From Thalassococcus_A lentus (GTDB lineage Bacteria > Pseudomonadota > Alphaproteobacteria > Rhodobacterales > Rhodobacteraceae), in the NCBI RefSeq assembly GCF_028023555.1, contig NZ_JAQIOY010000002.1, positions 620,001 through 684,000 of the forward strand: a stretch of DNA of 64,000 nt. Direction: 5' to 3'. How positions within the stretch are numbered: the stretch's first letter is position 1; each line of letters starts with the position of its first letter. A model generated the notes under the pieces. It was not told where the DNA came from. It saw nothing but the letters and a program-made list of their open reading frames with translations, and did no database searches. Shown here in pieces: positions 18,513-26,804 of this stretch. Made by a program: the position numbers and the translations under genes.

Positions 18513-19744
18513 GTTTTTCACCGATCCGCCGGGCGATGGCCCGCATCGCACCATTGGCGGTAGTTGCCATGCTTGGCCTTGCGCAGCCTTTGGCCGCACA
18601 GGGGCAATTCTCGCCAGCGATCACTGTGAACGATCTGGTGATCACAGGCTTTGAGATCGAGCAGCGTACGCGGATGCTCGAACTGCTGAAAGCACCGGGC
18701 GATCCGGCAAAACTGGCGCGCGAGCAGCTGATCGATGACCGGTTGCGCCTGCAGGCCGCCAAGGATGCCGGTATCCGCCCCAGCCGAGAGGAAGTGCTGG
18801 ACGGTATGGAAGAATTTGCCGGACGCGCAAATCTCAGCCGCAGTGAATTCGTCAAGGTTCTGGAATCGAACGGTGTCGCCGAACAAACCTTCCGGGACTT
18901 TGTGAATGCAGGCATGGCCTGGAGACAGGTGGTGCGCCAGCGTTTCGCCGGTCGGGTCGGTGTCAGCGAAGCCGAAGTAGATCGCGCGCTCAGCAACCGC
19001 GGCAGCGGCGGCAGCATCCGGGTTCTGGTGTCTGAGCTCATCATGCCGATGCCACCACGTCAGGAAAGCGCAGTCCGGGCTCGGGCCAATCGTATCTCGC
19101 AGCTGACCTCGACCTCGGCCTTTTCGGCCGAAGCACGCCGCTATTCCGCAACGGCTACACGCCGCAATGGTGGCCGCCTGCCCTGGCGTTCCCTGAACGA
19201 ACTGCCGCCCGTTCTTCAGCCGCTTATGCTGAAACTCAAACCCGGTCAGGTGACAGACCCGATCGAAATCCCCGGTGCGATTGCGCTGTTCCAGCTTCGT
19301 GACATCGAAGAAACCGGATACAGCGCCCCCGAAGTCGCCGCTGTTGAATACGCCGCCTACTACATGCCCGGTGGACGGTCTGATGAAACACTGGCCAAGG
19401 CCCGTGTTCTCAAGGGGCGCGTTGACCGCTGTGATGACCTTTACGGCGTGGCCAAAGGGCAGCCTGCCGAAGTTCTGGAGCGCGGCACTAAGGCGCCGGG
19501 CGAGATTCCGACCGACATCGCATATGAATTGTCCAAGCTGGACGCCGGTGAAGTTTCCACGGCGCTGACACGGGCCAATGGACAGACCTTGGTTTTCCTG
19601 ATGCTTTGCGGCCGCACCACCAAGGTCAACGAAGACGTGGACCGCGAAGAGTTCACCATCGGTCTTCGGAACCAGCGCATTGCCCAGCTTGCAGACGGGT
19701 ATCTGGCACAGCTTCGGGCCAGCGCACGGATCATCGAACGCTAA
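18500..19744 (+). CDS. surA: SurA-like periplasmic chaperone/peptidyl-prolyl isomerase
   Basis: 414 residues. A signal peptide (hydrophobic APLAVVAMLGLAQPLAAQ) precedes a SurA N-terminal domain (ITVNDLVITGFEIEQRTRML ... LIDDRLRLQAAKDAGI) and one parvulin-type PPIase region (about 170-280, with RRNGGRLPWRSLNELPP). SurA escorts outer-membrane barrels such as LptD to the BAM complex, which fits its position directly after lptD. ATG 18500 has AAGGAG 11 bases upstream and overlaps the lptD end; ATG 18536 (MARIAPL) is an alternative that would still leave a complete signal peptide. Two cysteines near the PPIase end are unusual but not interpreted. Confidence 0.88.
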   Translation: MPALSFSPIRRAMARIAPLAVVAMLGLAQPLAAQGQFSPAITVNDLVITGFEIEQRTRMLELLKAPGDPAKLAREQLIDDRLRLQAAKDAGIRPSREEVLDGMEEFAGRANLSRSEFVKVLESNGVAEQTFRDFVNAGMAWRQVVRQRFAGRVGVSEAEVDRALSNRGSGGSIRVLVSELIMPMPPRQESAVRARANRISQLTSTSAFSAEARRYSATATRRNGGRLPWRSLNELPPVLQPLMLKLKPGQVTDPIEIPGAIALFQLRDIEETGYSAPEVAAVEYAAYYMPGGRSDETLAKARVLKGRVDRCDDLYGVAKGQPAEVLERGTKAPGEIPTDIAYELSKLDAGEVSTALTRANGQTLVFLMLCGRTTKVNEDVDREEFTIGLRNQRIAQLADGYLAQLRASARIIER

Positions 19745-19750
19745 GCGGCC

Positions 19751-20722
19751 GTGCGACCTGCACCCATTGCCGTCAGCTGTGGCGAGCCTGCTGGTATCGG
19801 CCCTGAACTGGCCGAAGCCGCTTGGCAGGCACTTGGCGCGGATTTGCCGTTCTTCTGGATCGGAGATCCGGCGCATTTGCCGGGCACAGTTCCGCACCAG
19901 TTGATCGTGGCGCCAGATGAGGCGCCCGGCGTTGCAACCCGAGCCTTGCCGGTTCTGCGAATCGACATGGCAGGCCCGCGCATACCCGGCAAGCCACAGC
20001 CCGACCATGCCGCCGGGGTGGTTCAGTCGATTGAACGTGGCGTGGCGCTGTCCCAGTCGGGCAAGGCTTCGGCTCTGTGTACCCTGCCCATCCACAAACA
20101 AGCGCTTCAGGATGGGGCCGGATTTGCCTTTCCAGGACATACGGAATTCCTTTGCCACCTGGCCGGGGCCGAAGACGTGGTCATGATGCTGGCCTCCGAG
20201 CAGCTGCGCGTTGTTCCGGCCACGATTCATATAGCGCTTGCCGATGTGCCGCAGGCGTTGACCGCGCCCGTGTTGGAGCGGCGTATTCGCATCACGCACG
20301 CTGGCTTGATCGAGCAGTTCGGACTGCCTGCGCCGCGGCTGGCCGTGGCCGGTCTCAATCCGCATGCAGGCGAAGGCGGCAAGATGGGCCGCGAAGAAAT
20401 TGATCTGATCGCACCGGTTCTGGACAGACTGCGCAGCGACGGGATGGACATCGTCGGCCCGCTTTCCGCCGACACCATGTTTCATGCTGCCGCGCGGGCG
20501 CGCTATGACGCCGCGATCTGCATGTACCACGATCAGGCACTGATCCCGATCAAGACGCTGGATTTTGATCGCGGAGTGAATGTCACACTGGGCCTGCCAT
20601 TTGTGCGCACATCGCCGGATCACGGAACGGCTTTCGATATCGCAGGCAAGGGTCTGGCCAATCCCAGTTCGACCATTGAAGCCCTGCGCATGGCCTGGCG
20701 TATGGCCGGAGGCGCCGCATGA
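19751..20722 (+). CDS. pdxA: 4-hydroxythreonine-4-phosphate dehydrogenase
   Basis: 323 residues. NAD-dependent enzyme of the DXP-dependent pyridoxal 5'-phosphate pathway. Family blocks seen: SCGEPAGIGPEL at the N-terminus, FPGHTEFL, GLNPHAGEGGKMG, and MYHDQALIPIKTL with the metal-binding histidine, then VRTSPDHGTAFDIAGKG. Start is GTG 19751, 6 bases after the surA stop. The surA-pdxA-rsmA order is conserved in many proteobacteria, including E. coli. Confidence 0.95.
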   Translation: MRPAPIAVSCGEPAGIGPELAEAAWQALGADLPFFWIGDPAHLPGTVPHQLIVAPDEAPGVATRALPVLRIDMAGPRIPGKPQPDHAAGVVQSIERGVALSQSGKASALCTLPIHKQALQDGAGFAFPGHTEFLCHLAGAEDVVMMLASEQLRVVPATIHIALADVPQALTAPVLERRIRITHAGLIEQFGLPAPRLAVAGLNPHAGEGGKMGREEIDLIAPVLDRLRSDGMDIVGPLSADTMFHAAARARYDAAICMYHDQALIPIKTLDFDRGVNVTLGLPFVRTSPDHGTAFDIAGKGLANPSSTIEALRMAWRMAGGAA

Positions 20723-20748
20723 GGCGCGAGTCCAGTCAGCCGGACAAG

Positions 20749-20798
20749 AGTGGGGGCCAGCCCCGACACCCCCGGGATATTTTCGGCACAAAGAAACC
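20749..20798 (+). repeat. Interspersed 50-bp intergenic repeat, copy 1
   Basis: Lies between pdxA and rsmA. It contains GGGGGCCAGCCCC, then CCCCCGGGATATTTTC and GCACAAAGAAAC. A second copy is found inverted at 44703-44752, differing at only a few positions. The GC-rich half can fold (GGGGGC / GCCCC) and the AT-rich half follows, resembling a terminator-like element, but here it lies within an operon. The copy ends 12 bases before the rsmA start and its tail leads into the rsmA Shine-Dalgarno (CAGGAG). Confidence 0.75.
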
Positions 20799-20810
20799 AG
20801 GAGCACGGCT

Positions 20811-21650
20811 ATGAGCCAAATAGATGGTCTGCCGCCCCTGCGCGATGTGATTGCGACACATGGGCTGTCCGCGCGCAAGGCGCTGGGGCAGAACTTTCTG
20901 TTGGATCTCAACCTGACGGCCCGCATTGCCCGGATTGCCGGGGACCTGAGCGCCACAGATGTTCTGGAGGTCGGGCCGGGCCCGGGCGGTTTGACACGCG
21001 GGCTTCTGGCTGAAGGAGCCCGCCGGGTGCTGGCCGTGGAAAAGGATGCGCGCTGTCTGCCCGCACTGGTCGACATTGCACAGGCCTATCCCGGGCAACT
21101 GCAGGTTATTGAGGGAGATGCCCTGGAGGTCGACCCGCTTGCCCACCTGACACCGCCCATCGCTGTTTGTGCCAATCTGCCTTACAACGTGGGCACGGAG
21201 CTGTTGATCCGCTGGCTGACCCCGCCACAATGGCCGCCGGTCTGGCGCTCTTTGACACTGATGTTCCAGAAAGAAGTGGCCGAGCGCATCGTGGCGCAGC
21301 CCGGATCAAAGGCCTATGGACGGCTTGCCATACTCGCGCAGTGGCGGTGCGATGCGCGGATCGCCCTGACGCTGCCACCCGAGGCTTTCACGCCGCCGCC
21401 CAAGGTCAGCTCGGCCGTCGTGCATCTGACCGCCCTGCCCGCGCCGCGCTTCGACGCTCAGCCTGCGGTTCTGGAACGCATTGTGGCCGCTGCCTTCAAC
21501 CAACGGCGCAAGATGCTGCGCAGTGGTTTGAAAGCGCTGGCGCCAGACATCGAAGACCGGTTGCTTGCTGCCGGTATCAAACCCACCGAGCGCGCCGAGC
21601 AGGTTCCGCTGGAGGCGTTCTGCGCGCTGGCCCGTCAGTTCGAGACCTGA
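20811..21650 (+). CDS. rsmA: 16S rRNA dimethyladenosine transferase
   Basis: 279 residues. RsmA (KsgA) dimethylates two adjacent adenosines in the 3' loop of 16S rRNA late in 30S assembly. Motifs: HGLSARKALGQNFLLD at the N-terminus, SAM-binding VLEVGPGPGGLT, and the catalytic ANLPYNV (motif IV, N-L-P-Y). ATG 20811 is preceded by CAGGAG; the open frame upstream runs through the interspersed repeat and pdxA and is not part of the gene. Last gene of the lptF-rsmA operon, followed by a bidirectional terminator. Confidence 0.95.
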   Translation: MSQIDGLPPLRDVIATHGLSARKALGQNFLLDLNLTARIARIAGDLSATDVLEVGPGPGGLTRGLLAEGARRVLAVEKDARCLPALVDIAQAYPGQLQVIEGDALEVDPLAHLTPPIAVCANLPYNVGTELLIRWLTPPQWPPVWRSLTLMFQKEVAERIVAQPGSKAYGRLAILAQWRCDARIALTLPPEAFTPPPKVSSAVVHLTALPAPRFDAQPAVLERIVAAAFNQRRKMLRSGLKALAPDIEDRLLAAGIKPTERAEQVPLEAFCALARQFET

Positions 21651-21673
21651 GCCAAACACCCCCCGGCCAAAAC

Positions 21674-21708
21674 AAAAAAGCCGCCCCGAAACCTCGGAGC
21701 GGCCTTTT
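21674..21708. terminator. Bidirectional terminator between rsmA and the DUF4167 gene
   Basis: Stem GCCGCcCCGA / TCGGaGCGGC, with A6 on the left and CTTTTGTTT on the right, giving a U-run on both strands. It separates two convergent genes. Confidence 0.85.
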
Positions 21709-21733
21709 GTTTCATGTCCATCACAGCGGGATG

Positions 21734-22360
21734 CTATTCGGCAGCATCCGGCGTTTCGGCGCTGGCCTCGGGCTCAGGGGCTGGTGCCTCATCCGCACTC
21801 TCGGCCGGCTTCTTGCGCGGCTTGCGTGGCGCACGCGGCTTTTTGGGTTTGGCGTCTGCCTTGGGCTGCTCTTCGACACGCGCCTCGGGGGTTTCGACCA
21901 GACCGGGCCCATCGTCATCGCCGCTCATGTCCAGCACATCGGGCTGATCCGCTTTGCCCGGATCAGGCTGCGCGTCCGGCTGCGGTTTTTGATCCGGCTG
22001 AGCATCGTTGTCGGCGCGGTTCGCATCACGTTCGGCGCGTTCGCGATCGCGTTGCGCCTGACGTTCGCGGTTCTCGCGGTCCTGCTGTTCGCGGCGCGCT
22101 TCTTGTTCGCGCTGCGCTGCGGATAGCAGACGCAGGTAATGTTCCGCATGCTGCTGGAAGTTTTCCATGGCAACACGGTCATTGGCCAGCGAGGCATCCC
22201 GAGCGAGCTGATTGTACTTGTCGATGATCTGCTGCGGTGTTCCGCGCACCTTGCCTTCCGGCCCGGAGCTGTCGAAGACGCGGTTCACCACATTGCCCAA
22301 CGAATTGTTATTGCGGTTGCGGTTGTTCTTGTTCCGCGAGCGGGATTTGGAAGATCGCAT
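21734..22360 (-). CDS. DUF4167 domain protein, highly charged
   Basis: 208 residues. Residues 1-85 (basic RSRNKNNRNRNNNS, then NRVFDSSGPEGKVRGTPQQIIDKYNQLARDA and MENFQQHAEHYLRLLSAA) are the DUF4167 domain, restricted to alphaproteobacteria. Residues 85-140 are arginine/glutamate repeats that should form a charged helix, and the rest is rich in P, D, K, E and A and likely disordered. The basic, asparagine-rich N-terminus suggests RNA or nucleic-acid binding, which is inference. Downstream of prmC on the same strand, an order common in Rhodobacterales; 243 bases of noncoding sequence separate them. Confidence 0.85.
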   Translation of the reverse strand: MRSSKSRSRNKNNRNRNNNSLGNVVNRVFDSSGPEGKVRGTPQQIIDKYNQLARDASLANDRVAMENFQQHAEHYLRLLSAAQREQEARREQQDRENRERQAQRDRERAERDANRADNDAQPDQKPQPDAQPDPGKADQPDVLDMSGDDDGPGLVETPEARVEEQPKADAKPKKPRAPRKPRKKPAESADEAPAPEPEASAETPDAAE

Positions 22361-22603
22361 GAGTTTCGAATTCCAGTCTGTTTTGCGACTGTGGGTGACC
22401 TGATTGGCGCGTCTGGCGTCGATCTGCAGTGGTCACATATGTGTGTGCTTGGCATCAGGCGGGACAAGCGGCAGCACATCCGGCGCTCTGATAAGGATGA
22501 ATATGCACACCGCCTTGCCCCTGACAAGGCAAAAGGCGCATTTTCGACCTATTTCTTAGGATTTACGCCGAAAATCCCACGCCAGTTGGTGGAATCCCGC
22601 GGA

Positions 22604-23455
22604 TCAGCCCCGCCTGTTGGCCCGCGTGCCGACGACAACCCGGTCGCGACCGTCCATATCAGGGATCACCTGCACATTGCGCAGCCCGGCCCCGGCAAAG
22701 AGTTTGGACACCGCACCGCCCTGGCTGGCGCCGATTTCCACCACCAGACGCCCCCCCGGTTCGAGATACTGGCCAAAGCCTGCCAGAATGGCGTGATAAG
22801 CGCTCAGGCCATCGGCTTCGTCGGTCAGGGCAAGACGAGGCTCGTGATCGCGCACTTCGGGCGACAGAAACGGCAATTCATGCAACGCGATGTAAGGCGG
22901 ATTGGAAACGATGAGGTCGAAGGTTTCCGACTTGCCCTGCAAGGGGGCAAACCAGCTGCCCTCTTCCAGTGTAGCGCGGGTTTCAAGTTTGAGCGCGTTG
23001 CGGTTCCAGAATGCGACGTTGAGCGCCGCAGGGCTGATGTCAAAGCCCATCCCAACGGCGGTTTCGCGTTCGGCCAGCAACGTCAGCAGGATGCACCCCG
23101 ACCCCGTGCCCAGATCGAGTAAAGATGCAAAGGGCTCTGACAGCGCGACTTCGATCAAAGTCTCGGTTTCCGGGCGCGGGTCGAGCACTTCGGGTGTGAC
23201 CAGAAACTCACGGCCATAGAACAGCCGGCGCCCGGTCAGATGGCTGACCGGCACACGTTCCGCGCGGCGTTCGATCATCACTTTGAACACGACGGCCAGT
23301 TCTTCGTCGACCTCTTCAGGCAAAAACAGGGTCAAACGACCGGGCGGCACCTTGAGCACATGGGCCAAGAGCCGCCGTGCATCGCGGCCTGCGTCGGGAA
23401 TATCGGCGGCGACGAGCGTGCGCGTGCCTTCTGCAACCAAATCTGCGGCGCGCAT
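22604..23455 (-). CDS. prmC: Release factor glutamine N5-methyltransferase
   Basis: 283 residues. PrmC (HemK) methylates the glutamine of the GGQ motif in RF1 and RF2. SAM-binding LDLGTGSGCILL and the catalytic NPPY in LIVSNPPYIAL are both present, after an N-terminal helical domain (about 1-85) that binds the release factor. ATG 23455 overlaps the prfA stop (TGATG), so its expression is coupled to that of its substrate, RF1. Confidence 0.95.
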   Translation of the reverse strand: MRAADLVAEGTRTLVAADIPDAGRDARRLLAHVLKVPPGRLTLFLPEEVDEELAVVFKVMIERRAERVPVSHLTGRRLFYGREFLVTPEVLDPRPETETLIEVALSEPFASLLDLGTGSGCILLTLLAERETAVGMGFDISPAALNVAFWNRNALKLETRATLEEGSWFAPLQGKSETFDLIVSNPPYIALHELPFLSPEVRDHEPRLALTDEADGLSAYHAILAGFGQYLEPGGRLVVEIGASQGGAVSKLFAGAGLRNVQVIPDMDGRDRVVVGTRANRRG

Positions 23456-24507
23456 CAGTTTTGACCCATCTCAGCCAATTGTGCGGCCTGATGTTCTGCG
23501 GTCAGGGCATCGATGATTTCATCCAGATCGCCCTGCATGATCTGATCCAGCCTGTAGAGGGTCAGACCGATGCGATGGTCTGTCATGCGCCCCTGCGGGA
23601 AATTATAGGTACGGATGCGTTCGGACCGATCGCCGCTGCCAACCTGCGCCTTGCGATCCGCCGAGCGTTCGGCATCCACCGCGCTGCGTTGCGCATCAAA
23701 CAGACGGGCCCTGAGAACCTGCATGGCGATTTCGCGGTTCCGGTGCTGCGACTTTTCCGAGCTGGTCACGACAATGCCTGTGGGCAGGTGTGTGATCCGC
23801 ACCGCACTGTCGGTGGTGTTCACGTGCTGACCGCCCGCCCCGGAACTGCGCATGGTATCAATGCGTATATCGCCCGGCTCGATCTGGATATCGACCTCTT
23901 GGGCCTCGGGCAGCACAGCGACCGTGGCCGCCGATGTATGGATGCGCCCGCCACTTTCCGTTTCGGGAACACGCTGGACCCGGTGCACGCCGGATTCAAA
24001 CTTCAGCCGGGCAAAGACACCGCTTCCGGCAACGCGAACGACCAGTTCCCGCAAACCGCCCAGATCGGACATTTGTTCTTCGATCACTTCCCAGGCCCAG
24101 CCCTGCGTTTCGGCAAAACGCTGGTACATGCGGGCCAGATCACCGGCAAACAGCGCCGCTTCATCACCGCCGGTGCCCGGTCGGATTTCCAGAACCGCGG
24201 GCCGCGCATCCGCCGCGTCACGCGGCAGCAGGGCCAGCTGCACGGCCTGCTCCACTTCGGGCAGGCGTTCACGCAGCGCAGGCAATTCTTCTTCGGCCAG
24301 ATCCTTCATCTCAGGATCGTTCAGCATTTCCTCGGCTTCGGCGATATCGGCGCGGATTTGTTCCAGCTCTTCGATCTGGGTCACCACCGGGCGCAATTCG
24401 GCATATTCGCGGCCAAGGTCAGCAATATCCCCCTCTCCGGCGGACATGCTGGCTTCGACGAACTCAAGTCGTTGCTTGATCTGGATAAGTCGGTCGGTCG
24501 GGATCAT
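23455..24507 (-). CDS. prfA: Peptide chain release factor 1
   Basis: 350 residues. RF1 ends translation at UAA and UAG. The GGQ loop (SSGAGGQHVNTTDS) for peptidyl-tRNA hydrolysis is present, and the stop-codon recognition region follows the RF1 pattern (RPAVLEIRPGTGGDEA earlier, HLPTGIVV after). ATG 24507 (MIPTDRL) matches the family start but has only a weak Shine-Dalgarno; TTG 24525 is an alternative. Coupled to prmC by a TGATG overlap. Confidence 0.94.
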   Translation of the reverse strand: MIPTDRLIQIKQRLEFVEASMSAGEGDIADLGREYAELRPVVTQIEELEQIRADIAEAEEMLNDPEMKDLAEEELPALRERLPEVEQAVQLALLPRDAADARPAVLEIRPGTGGDEAALFAGDLARMYQRFAETQGWAWEVIEEQMSDLGGLRELVVRVAGSGVFARLKFESGVHRVQRVPETESGGRIHTSAATVAVLPEAQEVDIQIEPGDIRIDTMRSSGAGGQHVNTTDSAVRITHLPTGIVVTSSEKSQHRNREIAMQVLRARLFDAQRSAVDAERSADRKAQVGSGDRSERIRTYNFPQGRMTDHRIGLTLYRLDQIMQGDLDEIIDALTAEHQAAQLAEMGQN

Positions 24508-24571
24508 TCGAACTGCATCGCCCAAGGCAAGGCCGCGGTCAATCCCCCAGCAGCATCAACAGGCGCGCAAA

Positions 24572-24988
24572 CTATTGCAAGCGGGCAGCAAGCTGGGTCA
24601 GCCAGCCGTCAACCTTGGCCTTATTGGTCCCCAGATCGGCCTTGCCGAAGCGCAGTCGGGACCAGACCTCAAGATGTGTGCCTGCGTCCTGAACAGTGGC
24701 GTAGTCAGGGAAACCCATCCACTGAGACCGGGTCACATAGGTTACGCGGCCCTCTTCGGGGCTGCCTGCCAGCACCTCTGTGCGCGGCGTTTCAAGGATG
24801 ATGGCATGCAGTGATTTCAACATTTGTTGCGAATCTCCGCCCGCATCCACCCGGCGGCGAACCCCATCGGACAGGTCCTGATCAGAAGTTACCTTGGGAT
24901 CAACGTGCCAAACGTCCGGATCGGACGGCGCAAAACGCACCCAGGCAAGGCCCGCAATGGCAAGAATGAGAATAGAGTAAAATACCAT
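24572..24988 (-). CDS. DUF1499 domain protein, membrane-anchored
   Basis: 138 residues. A single N-terminal hydrophobic segment (VFYSILILAIAGLAWVRF) is followed by a soluble domain with the DUF1499 pattern: LHAIILETPRTEVLAGSPEEGRVTYVTRSQWMGFPDYATV and LEVWSRLRFGKADLGTNKAKVDGWL. Function unknown for the family. ATG 24988 is chosen over the longer frame because it opens directly into the membrane segment and has GGGGGAC about 10 bases upstream. Same strand as prfA, with 64 bases between. Confidence 0.85.
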   Translation of the reverse strand: MVFYSILILAIAGLAWVRFAPSDPDVWHVDPKVTSDQDLSDGVRRRVDAGGDSQQMLKSLHAIILETPRTEVLAGSPEEGRVTYVTRSQWMGFPDYATVQDAGTHLEVWSRLRFGKADLGTNKAKVDGWLTQLAARLQ

Positions 24989-25157
24989 CCGCACGGTGTC
25001 CCCCGGCCTTTTCTGCTCTCCTTTGAGATGCACGTTCGGACGCGATTCTGAAAGGGTTCAATCCGGTCAAATGAATGAGATCGGCCAAAAGGTGCCTTGG
25101 GTGCCTCCCTTGGCAGCCTTTTGGGCGTTTTCTCAAACATGCGCGCTGCGTTTGAAA

Positions 25158-26804
25158 TCAGCGCTGCGCCGTTTCCCAGTTTGGGTGGAACCAGGGTTCG
25201 GCATTGTCCGGTGGCAGCTGACGCCCCAGCACGTGATCGGCGATTTTTTCACCGACCATGATCGAAGGGGCATTCAGGTTTCCGTTGGGAATTCGCGGAA
25301 AGATCGAACTGTCGGCGACACGCAGGCCTTCGACCCCGATGACACGCCCCTGCGGATCAACCACGGCATCGGGATCATCCGCGCGGCCCATCTTGCAGGT
25401 GCCGCAGGGATGATAGGCGCTCTCGGCGTGTTCTCGGATCACCGCATCCAGCGCTTCGTCGCTTTGAACATCGTCACCCGGTTGGATTTCCTCTCCGCGG
25501 AACGGGTCAAAGGCGGGCTGCGCCAGAATTTCCCGTGTCAGCCGGATACACTGACGGAAATCTCGCCAGTCTTCTTCGGTGCTCATGTAGTTGAACAGGA
25601 TCTTTGGCGCGTCCTCGGCCCGGTTCGAACGCAAAGAGACAGACCCGCGTGATGGCGACCGCATCGGCCCCACATGCGCCTGATATCCCTCGGATGCGCC
25701 TTTGCCGTCGTAGCGAACCGCCAACGGCAAAAAATGGAACTGAACGTCAGGATAGTCCACGCCAGCGCGCGACCGGATAAAGCCGCAGCTTTCGAATTGA
25801 TTGGTTGCACCGGGACCAGACCGGCCAAACAGCCAGCGGGCACCCACATAGGCCTTCCCCAGCAAGGACCAGTATTTATACAGGCTGACTGGCTTGATCG
25901 ATGCCTGCTGAACGTAAAGCTCAAGATGATCCTGCAGGTTCTGGCCAACCCCGCGCCGATCCGCAATCACATCAATGCCGTGTTCCTGCAAATGCGCACC
26001 GGGACCGATCCCGGACATCAACAGAAGCTTGGGCGCATTGATTGCACCGGCGGCCACGATTACTTCGCGTGCGGCCCGAATGGTCTGAACACCCTTGCCG
26101 TTCTCGATTTCGACGGCAACGGCACGGCCCTCTTCGACAACCACGCGCCGGGCCATACCCGACACCACCTGAGCGCCTTTCTTTTGCGCCGGGCGCAGAT
26201 AGGCCTTGGCGGCGGACCAGCGCTCGCCCTTCCACACGGTCATGTCGAAGGGGCCAAAACCTTCCTGGCGCTGGCCATTGTAGTCGTCAGTCGCGCCATA
26301 GCCCGCCTGCACACCGGCCTGCACAAAGGCCTGTACCAGCGGGTTTAGGCGCGCACCGCGCGTGACATGCAGCGGGCCACCCTGCCCGCGCCAATCCGGA
26401 TCACCGCCATGCCCGCCCGCATGCCAGTCTTCCTGACGTTTGTAATAAGGCAAAACATCAGCATAACCCCAACCGTCGGCCCCGCTGTCGCGCCAATGAT
26501 CAAAGTCACCAGCGTGTCCGCGCACGTAGATCATGCCGTTGATGCTGGATGATCCGCCAATCACCTTGCCCCTTGGGCAGGCCATGCGGCGCCCGTTCAT
26601 ATGGGGCTCCGGCTCGGTATGGTAGCCCCAGTCATAGCGGCGCATGTTCATGGGATAGGACAATGCCGCGGGCATGTTGATGAACGGGCCCCAATCCGAG
26701 CCGCCAAATTCAATTACAATGACACTGTGGCCAGCTTCGGTCAGGCGATACGCCATAGCGCACCCGGCACTGCCCGCCCCCACAACGACGTAGTCAGCCT
26801 GCAT
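25158..26804 (-). CDS. betA: Choline dehydrogenase
   Basis: 548 residues, GMC oxidoreductase family. FAD-binding GAGSAGCAMAYRL lies at the N-terminus, the GMC signature RGKVIGGSSSINGMIYVRG at about residue 80, and the C-terminal active-site region YHPCGTCKMG and GRVIGVEGLRVADSSIFP near the end. It oxidises choline to betaine aldehyde. ATG 26804 overlaps the betB stop (TGATG), indicating coupling; a TTG one codon upstream is less likely. Last gene of betI-betC-betB-betA. Confidence 0.96.
   Translation of the reverse strand: MQADYVVVGAGSAGCAMAYRLTEAGHSVIVIEFGGSDWGPFINMPAALSYPMNMRRYDWGYHTEPEPHMNGRRMACPRGKVIGGSSSINGMIYVRGHAGDFDHWRDSGADGWGYADVLPYYKRQEDWHAGGHGGDPDWRGQGGPLHVTRGARLNPLVQAFVQAGVQAGYGATDDYNGQRQEGFGPFDMTVWKGERWSAAKAYLRPAQKKGAQVVSGMARRVVVEEGRAVAVEIENGKGVQTIRAAREVIVAAGAINAPKLLLMSGIGPGAHLQEHGIDVIADRRGVGQNLQDHLELYVQQASIKPVSLYKYWSLLGKAYVGARWLFGRSGPGATNQFESCGFIRSRAGVDYPDVQFHFLPLAVRYDGKGASEGYQAHVGPMRSPSRGSVSLRSNRAEDAPKILFNYMSTEEDWRDFRQCIRLTREILAQPAFDPFRGEEIQPGDDVQSDEALDAVIREHAESAYHPCGTCKMGRADDPDAVVDPQGRVIGVEGLRVADSSIFPRIPNGNLNAPSIMVGEKIADHVLGRQLPPDNAEPWFHPNWETAQR

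Noticed and set aside
18518..21076. 852-residue open frame antisense to surA, pdxA and rsmA
   Set aside because: A GC-rich shadow; low-complexity protein with no motifs, opposite three well supported genes.
22434..22443. Palindrome CACATATGTG upstream of the DUF4167 gene
   Set aside because: Ten bases is too short to stand out, and no conservation or regulator supports it.
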